Positions 39,099 to 47,845 of a DNA stretch of 64,000 nucleotides are shown piece after piece. A program made the position numbers and the translations under genes. This stretch comes from an uncultured Bacteroidota bacterium (GTDB taxonomy: Bacteria > Bacteroidota > Bacteroidia > Flavobacteriales > Flavobacteriaceae): contig CACDPE010000002.1 of the NCBI GenBank assembly GCA_902554655.1, positions 62,001 to 126,000 on the forward strand, read 5' to 3'. How positions within the stretch are numbered: the first letter of the stretch is position 1; each line of letters starts with the position of its first letter. Under the pieces are notes generated by a model. That model was not told where the DNA came from. It made no database searches and saw only the letters and a list, made by a program, of their open reading frames with translations.

Positions 39099-39797
39099 AT
39101 GATTACATTCAAAAATTTAAAAAAATCTTATTCAAAAAATATCGTTTTAGATATAGATTTATTAGAAATTCCTAAAGGTCAAGCATTTGGTTTGGTTGGG
39201 AATAATGGAGCTGGTAAAACAACTTTGTTTAGTTGTCTATTAGATTTAATTAAACCTACAAAAGGAGAGGTTGTAAATAATGAAATTGAAGTTAGAAAAA
39301 GTGAGGACTGGAAAAAGTTCTCATCGGCTTATCTTGACGAATCATTTTTGATTGGGTACCTCATGCCAGAGGAGTATTTTTATTTCATTGCAGAGTTAAG
39401 AGGTGTTCGCAAAACTGAATTAGATAATTTTCTTAATCAATTTGAGGATCTTTTTAATGGTGAAATATTAGGTGGGAAAAAGTATATAAGAGATCTTTCT
39501 AAAGGAAATCAAAAAAAAGTAGGTATAGTTGCTGCACTTATTGGGTCCCCCTCTGTTGTTATTCTAGATGAGCCATTTGCTAATTTGGATCCAACAACTC
39601 AAATAAGGCTCAAAAAAATAATTAAAAAGTTGTCTGCTGAAAAAGAAGTTACTGTTTTAATTTCTAGCCATGATCTACAGGATGTGACTGAAGTTTCTGA
39701 AAGAATTGTTTTATTGGAAAAAGGAAAAATAGTTAAAGACATTAAAACAAGTAAAAAAACTTTGAAGGAACTTGAATCTTATTTTAATAAGGAATAA
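39099..39797 (+). CDS. ABC transporter ATP-binding protein
   Basis: Walker A GNNGAGKTTL, signature LSKGNQKKVGI, Walker B VVILDEPFANLDP. Confidence 0.95.
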   Translation: MITFKNLKKSYSKNIVLDIDLLEIPKGQAFGLVGNNGAGKTTLFSCLLDLIKPTKGEVVNNEIEVRKSEDWKKFSSAYLDESFLIGYLMPEEYFYFIAELRGVRKTELDNFLNQFEDLFNGEILGGKKYIRDLSKGNQKKVGIVAALIGSPSVVILDEPFANLDPTTQIRLKKIIKKLSAEKEVTVLISSHDLQDVTEVSERIVLLEKGKIVKDIKTSKKTLKELESYFNKE

Positions 39798-39903
39798 GAT
39801 TTTCTTAATCTATTCATAAATAACTTCAAAAACTAATTGTAAGAAGTCACATCTTTATTTTTTGGTAAGATTTTTGGAGATACAATTCAAAAAATATGAA
39901 ATT

Positions 39904-40485
39904 ATGGACAAAATAATACTAACTTTTACATTGTTAATTTCTTTCTTTCTTAATTCCCAAGTGCAAATTAATGTGAATAAAAGTAATATTAAGTGGACAG
40001 GTAAAGAATTGACTACTAAAGAGCATTATGGAGCATTAAAGTTTTCTAAAGCCAATCTTGAATACGAAGATGAAAAACTAGTTGGAGGTGAATTTGTTGT
40101 TGACATGACAACTCTTGATGTACAAGATTTATCAGGTAGAGGAAAAGAACGATTGGAAGGGCATTTAAGATCAGATGATTTTTTTTCAGTTGATAAACAT
40201 AATAATGCCTACTTAAAAATTACTGAGGTTATCCCAGCTGAATTTTCAAGAATCACCCTTAATGAAAAATCTTATGAATTGGTTGGCGATTTAACAATTA
40301 AGGATATTACTCATCCAATAACATTTACATTAAAACCAGAAGATAATCAGTCTTACAAAGCTGAGTTAACATTTGATAGATCCAAATATGATGTCAGATT
40401 TAGATCTGGTTCATTTTTTGAAAATCTTGGAGATAAACTAATTTTGGATGATATAAAGCTGGAAGTTACACTTGTAAAAAACTAA
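39904..40485 (+). CDS. YceI family protein
   Basis: Better start at MDKIILTFTLLISFFLNSQ; SNIKWTGKELTTKEHYGALKF...DMTTLDVQDLSG...HLRSDDFFSVDKHNNAYLKI...LVGDLTIKDITHPITF. Confidence 0.93.
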   Translation: MDKIILTFTLLISFFLNSQVQINVNKSNIKWTGKELTTKEHYGALKFSKANLEYEDEKLVGGEFVVDMTTLDVQDLSGRGKERLEGHLRSDDFFSVDKHNNAYLKITEVIPAEFSRITLNEKSYELVGDLTIKDITHPITFTLKPEDNQSYKAELTFDRSKYDVRFRSGSFFENLGDKLILDDIKLEVTLVKN

Positions 40486-40487
40486 AA

Positions 40488-40574
40488 ATGATTATAAAAG
40501 ATAAACCAATGTGTGGGTGTGGAAATACATCAAATCCGAATGGATATTGTGATGGTTCACATAATAAAAGATAA
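40488..40574 (+). CDS. CDGSH iron-sulfur domain microprotein (28 aa)
   Basis: MIIKDKPMCGCGNTSNPNGYCDGSHNKR contains CxC...CDGSH; lies between YceI and the FMN reductase with stop/start abutting; not in ORF track. Confidence 0.82.
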   Translation: MIIKDKPMCGCGNTSNPNGYCDGSHNKR

Positions 40575-41120
40575 ATGAAAAAAATTGTTGCAATTGGAGC
40601 TAGTTCTTCAATTAAGTCAATAAATAAAGAATTAGCAAATTATGCTGCATCTCAGGTCCCTAATTCAATTACTATTAATGTAAACTTAATTGACTTTGAA
40701 ATGCCAATATACAGTATAGATAAGGAAAAAGAGTATGGAATTCCAAAACTTGCATACAAGTTTAAAGAAATATTAAAAAATTCAGATGGCATTGTGATTT
40801 CCTTTGCTGAGCATAATGGAGTATATACTGCAGCATTTAAAAATATTTTTGATTGGATTTCAAGAGTTGAAAAAGTTGTCTGGTATAATAAACCTATGTT
40901 TCTATTATCAACATCTACGGGAAAAAATGGTGCTAAATTAGTCTTAGAAATAGCTCATTCGAGAATTTCTAGAGGAAATCCATTTACAATTCCTACTTTT
41001 TCATTACCTGAGTTTAATCATAATTTTGAGTTTGATAAGGGAATCATTAATAAAGAACTGAACGAAAATTTTAGAAATTCATTATCAACCTTCATTTTTA
41101 ATATAAGTAATGGCAATTAA
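40575..41120 (+). CDS. NADPH-dependent FMN reductase family protein
   Basis: KKIVAIGASSSIKSINKELANYAA; DGIVISFAEHNGVYTAAFKNIFDWISR. Confidence 0.9.
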   Translation: MKKIVAIGASSSIKSINKELANYAASQVPNSITINVNLIDFEMPIYSIDKEKEYGIPKLAYKFKEILKNSDGIVISFAEHNGVYTAAFKNIFDWISRVEKVVWYNKPMFLLSTSTGKNGAKLVLEIAHSRISRGNPFTIPTFSLPEFNHNFEFDKGIINKELNENFRNSLSTFIFNISNGN

Positions 41121-41859
41121 TATTTTTAAAAAAGAAGATCAAGTTGATGGTAATTTTAATTCTGGAGAAATTTTAGAGAAAAAACCTATTGGATTTCCTC
41201 AAGATAATGGTATTCTTAAACCATATTCAAATATATTTTATTGGGCTCACGCATGGACTCCAAAAAATAAAAGTACAATTGGTTTACATCCCCATCAGGG
41301 ATTTGAAATTTGTAGTTTTGTATTAAAGGGAAATATTAATCACTTTGATACTAAACAAAATAAATGGATACCACTAAGTGAAGGGGATGTTCAAATTATT
41401 AGATCTGGTAATGGAATATCTCATGCTGAAGAAATTGATAAAGAATCAGAGATTTTCCAAATATGGTTTGATCCTGATCTATCAAATTCTCTAAAAAAAG
41501 AAGCAACATATGATGATTATTCATCAAAAGAATTTAAGGTTCTTAATTCTGATAATAAATTAAAAAAAATAATCAAAGGTGATGGTTCACCAATGAAAAT
41601 GGATAGTGAAGGAATTTTTATCAATGAATATTTATTCAGATCAGGGAATCATTTATTGGAAATCAATCAAGGTTTTATACATTCTTATTTTATTCTAAAT
41701 GGTGAATTAGAATATGAAAAAAATATTTTACAAAAAGGAACTTTCTTCACTGTAAAAAAACAAAACAATTTTGAGTTCCAATCATTAAATAAAGCAAGAA
41801 TTTTTGAAATAATTTCTCCTCTATATCCAAAATATAAAACCTATTTTATGTCGAATTAA
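41110..41859 (+). CDS. Pirin family protein
   Basis: IGLHPHQGFEICSFVLKGNINHFD...GDVQIIRSGNGISHAEE...FQIWFDP pirin motifs. Confidence 0.92.
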   Translation: MAINIFKKEDQVDGNFNSGEILEKKPIGFPQDNGILKPYSNIFYWAHAWTPKNKSTIGLHPHQGFEICSFVLKGNINHFDTKQNKWIPLSEGDVQIIRSGNGISHAEEIDKESEIFQIWFDPDLSNSLKKEATYDDYSSKEFKVLNSDNKLKKIIKGDGSPMKMDSEGIFINEYLFRSGNHLLEINQGFIHSYFILNGELEYEKNILQKGTFFTVKKQNNFEFQSLNKARIFEIISPLYPKYKTYFMSN

Positions 41860-41871
41860 TTTTTATATGTT

Positions 41872-42426
41872 ATGAAAAATATCCTCTTAATTTTAATGTA
41901 TATTACTCTTTTTTCGTGTGAATCTAAAAATGAAGTAAATGATTTAAATGAATCAATTGAGCTTCCTGCACTAAGGGTTAATAATTCATTTAGTCAACCT
42001 TACAGAATATTAAGAACTACTATTTCTGAAGCAAATCATTTTGATCAAAAATATGGAAATACTGATCTAACATTAGGTTATGTTTTGAGATACTATTTTT
42101 ATACAGCTATAGATTTGGACAATGATAAGTCAGAGTTAATTAGTATGGATAAAAGTTCTTTTAAATTAAGTAGTACCGAAAACCCTAAGGAATTAGTAAT
42201 TGAGACTATTAATGAAATTAGAAAAATGACCTTTGGCTTTTCTGAATTTAAATCATTTATTGAAAAATATTTTTCTCAATGTGTAGATATATCAAAAATT
42301 GTAAATGATTGTATTGCTATAGAAATATATGACCCTGTTTGTGGATGTAATGGATTTACTTATCCAAATTCAGCTTATGCTTTATGCCATGGAGTTAGTG
42401 ATTACAAAAAAGGACCCTGTAATTAA
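41872..42426 (+). CDS. Lipoprotein with C-terminal Kazal-like domain
   Basis: Lipobox LFSCES; six-Cys C-term CVDISKIVNDCIAIEIYDPVCGCNGFTYPNSAYALCHGVSDYKKGPC. Confidence 0.78.
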   Translation: MKNILLILMYITLFSCESKNEVNDLNESIELPALRVNNSFSQPYRILRTTISEANHFDQKYGNTDLTLGYVLRYYFYTAIDLDNDKSELISMDKSSFKLSSTENPKELVIETINEIRKMTFGFSEFKSFIEKYFSQCVDISKIVNDCIAIEIYDPVCGCNGFTYPNSAYALCHGVSDYKKGPCN

Positions 42427-43295
42427 TTTGCTTTAGGCACTTTTTCCATCTGATTATATATTGCTAAAATTATAATTCCAAATGCAATTCCACTTACTAA
42501 CAAGATAATACTAGTTAGTCCTATTGCACTAAATGATAGCCTTAGTAAAATTGTCGAAATAATAAATCCTGTATTTCTAATTAATTGTGAATATCTCTCG
42601 GTATATTGAAATGAAATTAAAAGAATAAATACATCTACCAATATCAATATTGTAAAGAAATCTATAAAAAATAAATAGTTTAGATTGTCATCAAATGGTT
42701 GATTAGAAAAAACTCCATTATACCAATCAAAAAAACTTATTAAACACAAAGTTGTTAATACAGGAACCAAGATTAAACTTATGATGCGTTTATAATTAAT
42801 GAATCTTTCAAGATTTTTATTAACTGAAAGTTGAGGCAACCTTTCTTTTAATTTTCTAAAAATAAGTATTAAAAAAAATACAAGTAAAATTCCAGACAAA
42901 TCATAGATAAGTTGAACATTATTTTGATTAATAAGCCAATTCCCATCTAAATTGACCTCAGGAATGTCTTTAAAAATCTTTCTTATCAAGATTAATGACA
43001 TTATTTCATATTGTTTGCCAACAGATGTTGTAAATGATCTAGGCAGATAATAAATCAATAAAAATGCTTCATATACTAAAATGAATGAAAATGGTGTATA
43101 TATAGCTGAAATAGGGTTTTGTAATAATGTATCTGAACCAAATGAAAGATTTAGTACACCATTATTGTTTAAAAGTATTAATGTGAGGTGTATTACAAAA
43201 CCTATAGTTGCAAAAAATAAAATAAATTTTTCGAACTTTTTAAGGTTTTTCTCTGAAAAAACCTTCAAAAAAAGTTTTTCAATTTTAGCATTCAT
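42423..43295 (-). CDS. Hypothetical multi-pass membrane protein
   Basis: 290 aa hydrophobic ORF, no family recognised. Confidence 0.65.
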   Translation of the reverse strand: MNAKIEKLFLKVFSEKNLKKFEKFILFFATIGFVIHLTLILLNNNGVLNLSFGSDTLLQNPISAIYTPFSFILVYEAFLLIYYLPRSFTTSVGKQYEIMSLILIRKIFKDIPEVNLDGNWLINQNNVQLIYDLSGILLVFFLILIFRKLKERLPQLSVNKNLERFINYKRIISLILVPVLTTLCLISFFDWYNGVFSNQPFDDNLNYLFFIDFFTILILVDVFILLISFQYTERYSQLIRNTGFIISTILLRLSFSAIGLTSIILLVSGIAFGIIILAIYNQMEKVPKAN

Positions 43296-43425
43296 TCAGC
43301 TAATTTCAATAACAAACGACCAAAAAACATTCCAAATTCATTTTGTTTAGTTTTTTTTTTATATAATTACTGTAAAATAACAACTACTAACTAGCGTTTT
43401 ATTTATGAAAATTAAGTTTTAAAAT

Positions 43426-43599
43426 ATGTTTAAAAATTTTAAAAAATCTACAGTATTATTATTATCAGCAGCTTTTATTTCATTTTTATTATCTGTAACC
43501 CTATGGTTCTCAGGATTTAAAGATGAAGGAATGTATGTTGGGTTGTGGGTTCCCTCAATTTTAGCTTTCGGTTCATTTATAAAACAAAATTACAAGTAA
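43426..43599 (+). CDS. Small membrane protein (57 aa)
   Basis: MFKNFKKSTVLLLSAAFISFLLSVTLWFSGFKDEGMYVGLWVPSILAFGSFIKQNYK; not in ORF track. Confidence 0.6.
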   Translation: MFKNFKKSTVLLLSAAFISFLLSVTLWFSGFKDEGMYVGLWVPSILAFGSFIKQNYK

Positions 43600-43602
43600 G
43601 AC

Positions 43603-43770
43603 ATGGAGATCTATTTATTTTTCGTAGGATTTTTAGTTACATGCTTGGTTATAGCTAGTATTTTTTTAATTAATTCAGAAGAAAAGGATAAATACAGCGA
43701 CATTGATAAATCAAATGAAGTAGATTATGACGGTATGGGAAACTATGGTAGGTTCCCGCAAAAAAATTAA
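43603..43770 (+). CDS. Small membrane protein (55 aa)
   Basis: MEIYLFFVGFLVTCLVIASIFLINSEEKDKYSDIDKSNEVDYDGMGNYGRFPQKN, 3 nt after the previous small ORF. Confidence 0.6.
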   Translation: MEIYLFFVGFLVTCLVIASIFLINSEEKDKYSDIDKSNEVDYDGMGNYGRFPQKN

Positions 43771-44114
43771 CTTTTTCTTCTAGCTTCTATAAAGCTTTTA
43801 ATGAAAAAAATTAATGCTATGACAGAGGACATAATCATTGCTGATACTCTACCAATTGCAATATCGTTTCCTCTTTCGATTGCACCATTTAGTGGCATAA
43901 ATAGACCAATCAGACAAATAAAGGTTATTAAGACCGCTATATGAGCAATTATTTTATTCTGATTTTTTACACCATTAGTACATAAAAGTAAAATAACACC
44001 AAAGATTACAGGAATTAATGCAGTTATTGACTTACCGTCACCATCAAAATAACCCCAACTTCCAACAGCTATAAGTATAATTGAATTTAAAAGATTTGCT
44101 TTAGATGAATTCAT
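43767..44114 (-). CDS. Hypothetical membrane protein
   Basis: 115 aa, multiple TM segments. Confidence 0.65.
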   Translation of the reverse strand: MNSSKANLLNSIILIAVGSWGYFDGDGKSITALIPVIFGVILLLCTNGVKNQNKIIAHIAVLITFICLIGLFMPLNGAIERGNDIAIGRVSAMIMSSVIALIFFIKSFIEARRKS

Positions 44115-44136
44115 ATTTTTCTTTTAAAATTAACAC

Positions 44137-44880
44137 TTATAATATATATGGCAAAACAGCTTTTCTTTTCTTTGGATAATTGTCAAAGTGCTCATTATAC
44201 CATTCATGATGATTTAATGCTCTTGGTACTAAATTAAAAAAAGTCCAAAGTGCAAAACTAAGTGCAGCAAAATTAAATGCAATGAAGAAATAACCTATCC
44301 ATTCGATTATTTCTCCAAAATGATTTGGACATGAAATTAACCTAAACATGCCTCCATTAGGAATTTTGTATCCATCACTATCTTTTCTTAGTGAAATAAG
44401 TTTATTATCAGATTGAATATTAATTAACATTCCAGCTATAAATAAGAATACTCCAATTATAAAAATTGTATTAATATTTATATCGGAATTTAGAAAATAT
44501 CCGACATATATACCGTTCAATAAGCCATTTATACAATTGAACACAAATGCACTAATAGCAATGGATATTGGCATCTTCTTATTCTTAGTTTTAATTCTCA
44601 ACGGAAAAATAATGACTCTATTTAAATAGTGTATAAACCATAAACTGATAAGTAATATTGACTAAGAATTCAATTCATTTTTTCCAAAAACACTAATCAA
44701 TGGCATCAATAGTAATGCAGGAAGTTCCATCCAAAACCACCCCCAAGAATTATTAATCATAAAACCCCAACCATCTGATGAATGTCTTCCATACGGAGCC
44801 CTTACTTTACTTATTATTAAATAAGAAAAAGTCAATAAACCAATTACAATCCACAATAAAATAAACTTATCAATAGACAT
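44137..44880 (-). pseudogene. Steroid 5-alpha-reductase-like (SRD5A / DUF1295-type) gene interrupted by one in-frame TAG
   Basis: Track ORFs 44662..44880 (RAPYGRHSSDGWGFMINNSWGWFWMELPALLLMP) and 44137..44601 (NGGMFRLISCPNHFGEIIEWIGYFFIAFNFAALSFALWTFFNLVPRALNHHEWY) are in the same frame. The 20 codons between them read SILLISLWFIHYLNRVIIFP and complete the expected family sequence; only TAG at 44664-44662 breaks it. Confidence 0.85.
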
Positions 44881-45007
44881 AAAGAACTACTTATATTAAT
44901 ATCTAAAGTCAATTTAGAAAAAACTTGGGAACTATGTTTTTAAGTTTTTAAAAATTTATTTTCATAATTAAATAAATTTTAATCAATAGTTTAATTTTAT
45001 AAATGTT

Positions 45008-45793
45008 ATGATACTTAAAAATTACAGAATAAATGCATTTAATTCTGAAAATTTATTTGGTAATCCAGCTTGCGTAATTCCTCTAGAAAGTTGGTTGTCT
45101 GATGATAATCTACTTAAAATTGCCAAAATAAATAATGTCTCTGAAACCGCTTTTTTTATAAAAAAAAAATCAAAATTTCATTTGAGATGGTTTACACCAG
45201 ATATAGAAATGGATTTGTGTGGCCATGCGACTATAGCTGCAGCACATTGTATATATAAACACCTAAATTTTAATTCAAAAAAAATATTTTTTGATTCTAA
45301 CAGTGGCGATTTATCTGTAAATGTCATTAATGATTTATATCAATTAGATTTTCCTAAACGTAAACCAATTGAATCTGATTTGCCTGAAGAAATTTATAAT
45401 TCTTTAAATGTTAAGCCTGAAAAAGTATTAAAATCAAGAGATTATGTTTTGGTTTATAATAATATTGAGGATATAATAAATATTAAAATTGATAGAAAAA
45501 TTTTTGATAAAATAAATATTGATCCAGGAGGTGTAATTTTAACTTCATTAGGAAACGATTGCGATTTTATTTCCAGATATTTTACTCCTCAGTCTACTTA
45601 TTTTGAAGACCCTGTAACAGGATCTTCTCATTGTTCATTAATACCATACTGGAGTTCGGTTCTTAAAAAAAATGAAATGATTGCTAAACAACTTTCAAAG
45701 GAGGGAGGTCAGCTAATATGTAAAAATTTAGATGATAGAGTATTGATTTTGGGTAAGGCTAAAACTTATTCAGTTGAAGAAATTTTTATTTAA
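45008..45793 (+). CDS. PhzF family phenazine biosynthesis-like isomerase
   Basis: YRINAFNSENLFGNPACVIPL, RWFTPDIEMDLCGHATIAAAH, RYFTPQSTYFEDPVTGSSHCSLIPYW. Confidence 0.95.
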   Translation: MILKNYRINAFNSENLFGNPACVIPLESWLSDDNLLKIAKINNVSETAFFIKKKSKFHLRWFTPDIEMDLCGHATIAAAHCIYKHLNFNSKKIFFDSNSGDLSVNVINDLYQLDFPKRKPIESDLPEEIYNSLNVKPEKVLKSRDYVLVYNNIEDIINIKIDRKIFDKINIDPGGVILTSLGNDCDFISRYFTPQSTYFEDPVTGSSHCSLIPYWSSVLKKNEMIAKQLSKEGGQLICKNLDDRVLILGKAKTYSVEEIFI

Positions 45794-45890
45794 TTTTTAT
45801 AACTCTAAGTTTTTACAAAAATAAATTAACTTTAATAATATAAAATCAATTTTTTGCTAGTTTAAAAATTTAAAATCAAAACATTAAATA

Positions 45891-46325
45891 ATGGATATAA
45901 TAAAAATTATAATATTTACATTATGTATTCTAATAGTATTTTATTCAATAATTAAAAAAAATCGTATTTATTTCAATTACGGTTATCTAATAATTGGACT
46001 ATTAATAATTTTTGATCAAATAAATATTTACATTGACAATTTAGATCCTTTAAACTTAGCAATAGCTTGTCTTTGGTTAATTCAGGTAGTTTTAGTCATT
46101 CCAAATAGATTACCCCCTTTAACTAAAGATGGAAGCGTAGTTGCAAAATCAGCTGTTCCTAAAATAATGATTAGCCTTTCTATAATAAATTTTTTTGGTG
46201 CTTTTTATGCATCGCAAGTAGATTATATTCCTTCAGCTGCAGTTTATGGGCATATGATTTTAGGTCTGCTTCCAATCTTCCCTGCATATTTTTTACTAAC
46301 GGGAAAAATAGAAACCATAGATTAG
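45891..46325 (+). CDS. Hypothetical membrane protein
   Basis: 144 aa multi-pass ORF. Confidence 0.6.
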   Translation: MDIIKIIIFTLCILIVFYSIIKKNRIYFNYGYLIIGLLIIFDQINIYIDNLDPLNLAIACLWLIQVVLVIPNRLPPLTKDGSVVAKSAVPKIMISLSIINFFGAFYASQVDYIPSAAVYGHMILGLLPIFPAYFLLTGKIETID

Positions 46326-47207
46326 TTATTTTTTTGTAGTTAAATATAAACCTGTAAAAATTAACATTGATGCAACTATTATTGTAGCACTTAAAACGTC
46401 AGACTTAGAGTATATAGCATATGCTACACCGATCACTGGTTGTAAATATACAAAAACAGCAACTTCACTTGACTTTAATCTAGTTAACGCATATCCATTT
46501 AAGAAATAAGTCATAAAAGTTGTACAAATAACTACATACAACATTGGCAATATGGCATCATATAATGGTAAATTAGTCCATTCAACGAGTATAAATTGGT
46601 TAATTCCTAATGGAAAATTAAATATTAATCCAATTAAAAAAAGCCATTTGAAAAGAGTTATTAAATCATATTTTTCTGCCATAGGTTTTACAATTATTAA
46701 GTAATACGCATAGCTTATACTATTTATTATAAATAAAAAATTTCCAAGGGGAATATTTCTGCCTATTGAACTGGTCATATCTGCATTGATAATTAATATC
46801 ATTGCTCCTATAAAACCAAGAAAAATTCCAATAATTTTAGATGAATTAATTTTATTCTTAAATATGAAGTAAGATAAAATAACAACAAAAATAGGTGTGA
46901 TAATTATTAATATTGAGCTGTTTATAGGTGTTGAATAGTCTAATCCTGCAATGAAAGTAGCAATGTTTATACCCATTCCAAAAAGACCACATTTGAGAAT
47001 TGTTAATCTATCCTTTTTTTCTATTTGTTTAGAATCAAAGAATAGACTAATAACCCAAAATAAAATGGTTGCACCCAGCACTCTTAATAATACAAATCCA
47101 AGTGAACCTATGTAAATAGGCATTACTGATTTAGCTACAGTATGATTAATTCCATAAATAGTGGTTGCTAAGGTAGCAGCACCAAGAGCGAAAATCTTTC
47201 TTTGCAT
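46326..47207 (-). CDS. EamA/DMT family transporter
   Basis: Ten-TM-like layout with two EamA repeats. Confidence 0.9.
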   Translation of the reverse strand: MQRKIFALGAATLATTIYGINHTVAKSVMPIYIGSLGFVLLRVLGATILFWVISLFFDSKQIEKKDRLTILKCGLFGMGINIATFIAGLDYSTPINSSILIIITPIFVVILSYFIFKNKINSSKIIGIFLGFIGAMILIINADMTSSIGRNIPLGNFLFIINSISYAYYLIIVKPMAEKYDLITLFKWLFLIGLIFNFPLGINQFILVEWTNLPLYDAILPMLYVVICTTFMTYFLNGYALTRLKSSEVAVFVYLQPVIGVAYAIYSKSDVLSATIIVASMLIFTGLYLTTKK

Positions 47208-47214
47208 TGTACAA

Positions 47215-47796
47215 TTACTGACTAACTAATTTTGAAATATATTTTCCAACCATATCAAACTCCAAATTAACAGTATCTCCAACCTTTAAGTTTTTAAAAT
47301 TTGTATGATTGTATGTGTAAGGTATTATAGCTACTGAAAATTTATTCGTTTTAGAATTGACCACTGTTAAGCTAATACCATTAACAGAGATAGATCCTTT
47401 TTCAATAGTAATATTTTCAGACTTTTTATATTTAAAAGAAAAATACCAACTTCCTTTTTCTTCCTTTATATCTTCGCAAATAGCTATTTGATCAACATGC
47501 CCTTGAACAAGATGTCCATCAAGTCGATCACCAATTTTCATTGCTCTTTCGAGATTAATTTCATCACCAATTTTCCAATTTTTAATTGAGCTTTTAAGAA
47601 CAGTTTCCTTGATGGCAACTACAGAGTAATTATTTTCAAAAATGTCTACGACAGTTAGACAAATTCCGTTGTGAGAAATGCTTTGATCAATTTTTAACTC
47701 TGAGGTTAGGTCTGATTCAAATGTAAAAATTAGATTATCTCCATCTTTTTTAATCTCTTTTACCAATGCGATATTTTTTATAATTCCAGTAAACAT
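47215..47796 (-). CDS. ribE: Riboflavin synthase alpha chain
   Basis: MFTGIIKN start; duplicated lumazine-binding motifs ISHNGICLTV and ISVNGISLTV; GHLVQGHVD. Confidence 0.96.
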   Translation of the reverse strand: MFTGIIKNIALVKEIKKDGDNLIFTFESDLTSELKIDQSISHNGICLTVVDIFENNYSVVAIKETVLKSSIKNWKIGDEINLERAMKIGDRLDGHLVQGHVDQIAICEDIKEEKGSWYFSFKYKKSENITIEKGSISVNGISLTVVNSKTNKFSVAIIPYTYNHTNFKNLKVGDTVNLEFDMVGKYISKLVSQ

Positions 47797-47845
47797 TTAT
47801 TTCTATATCTTTAGATGCTCAAAAATACATAATATTAAATTAGAC

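Noticed and set aside
43081-43350. 89-aa + strand ORF opposite 42423..43295
   Set aside because: Antisense shadow of a membrane-protein gene; no signature.
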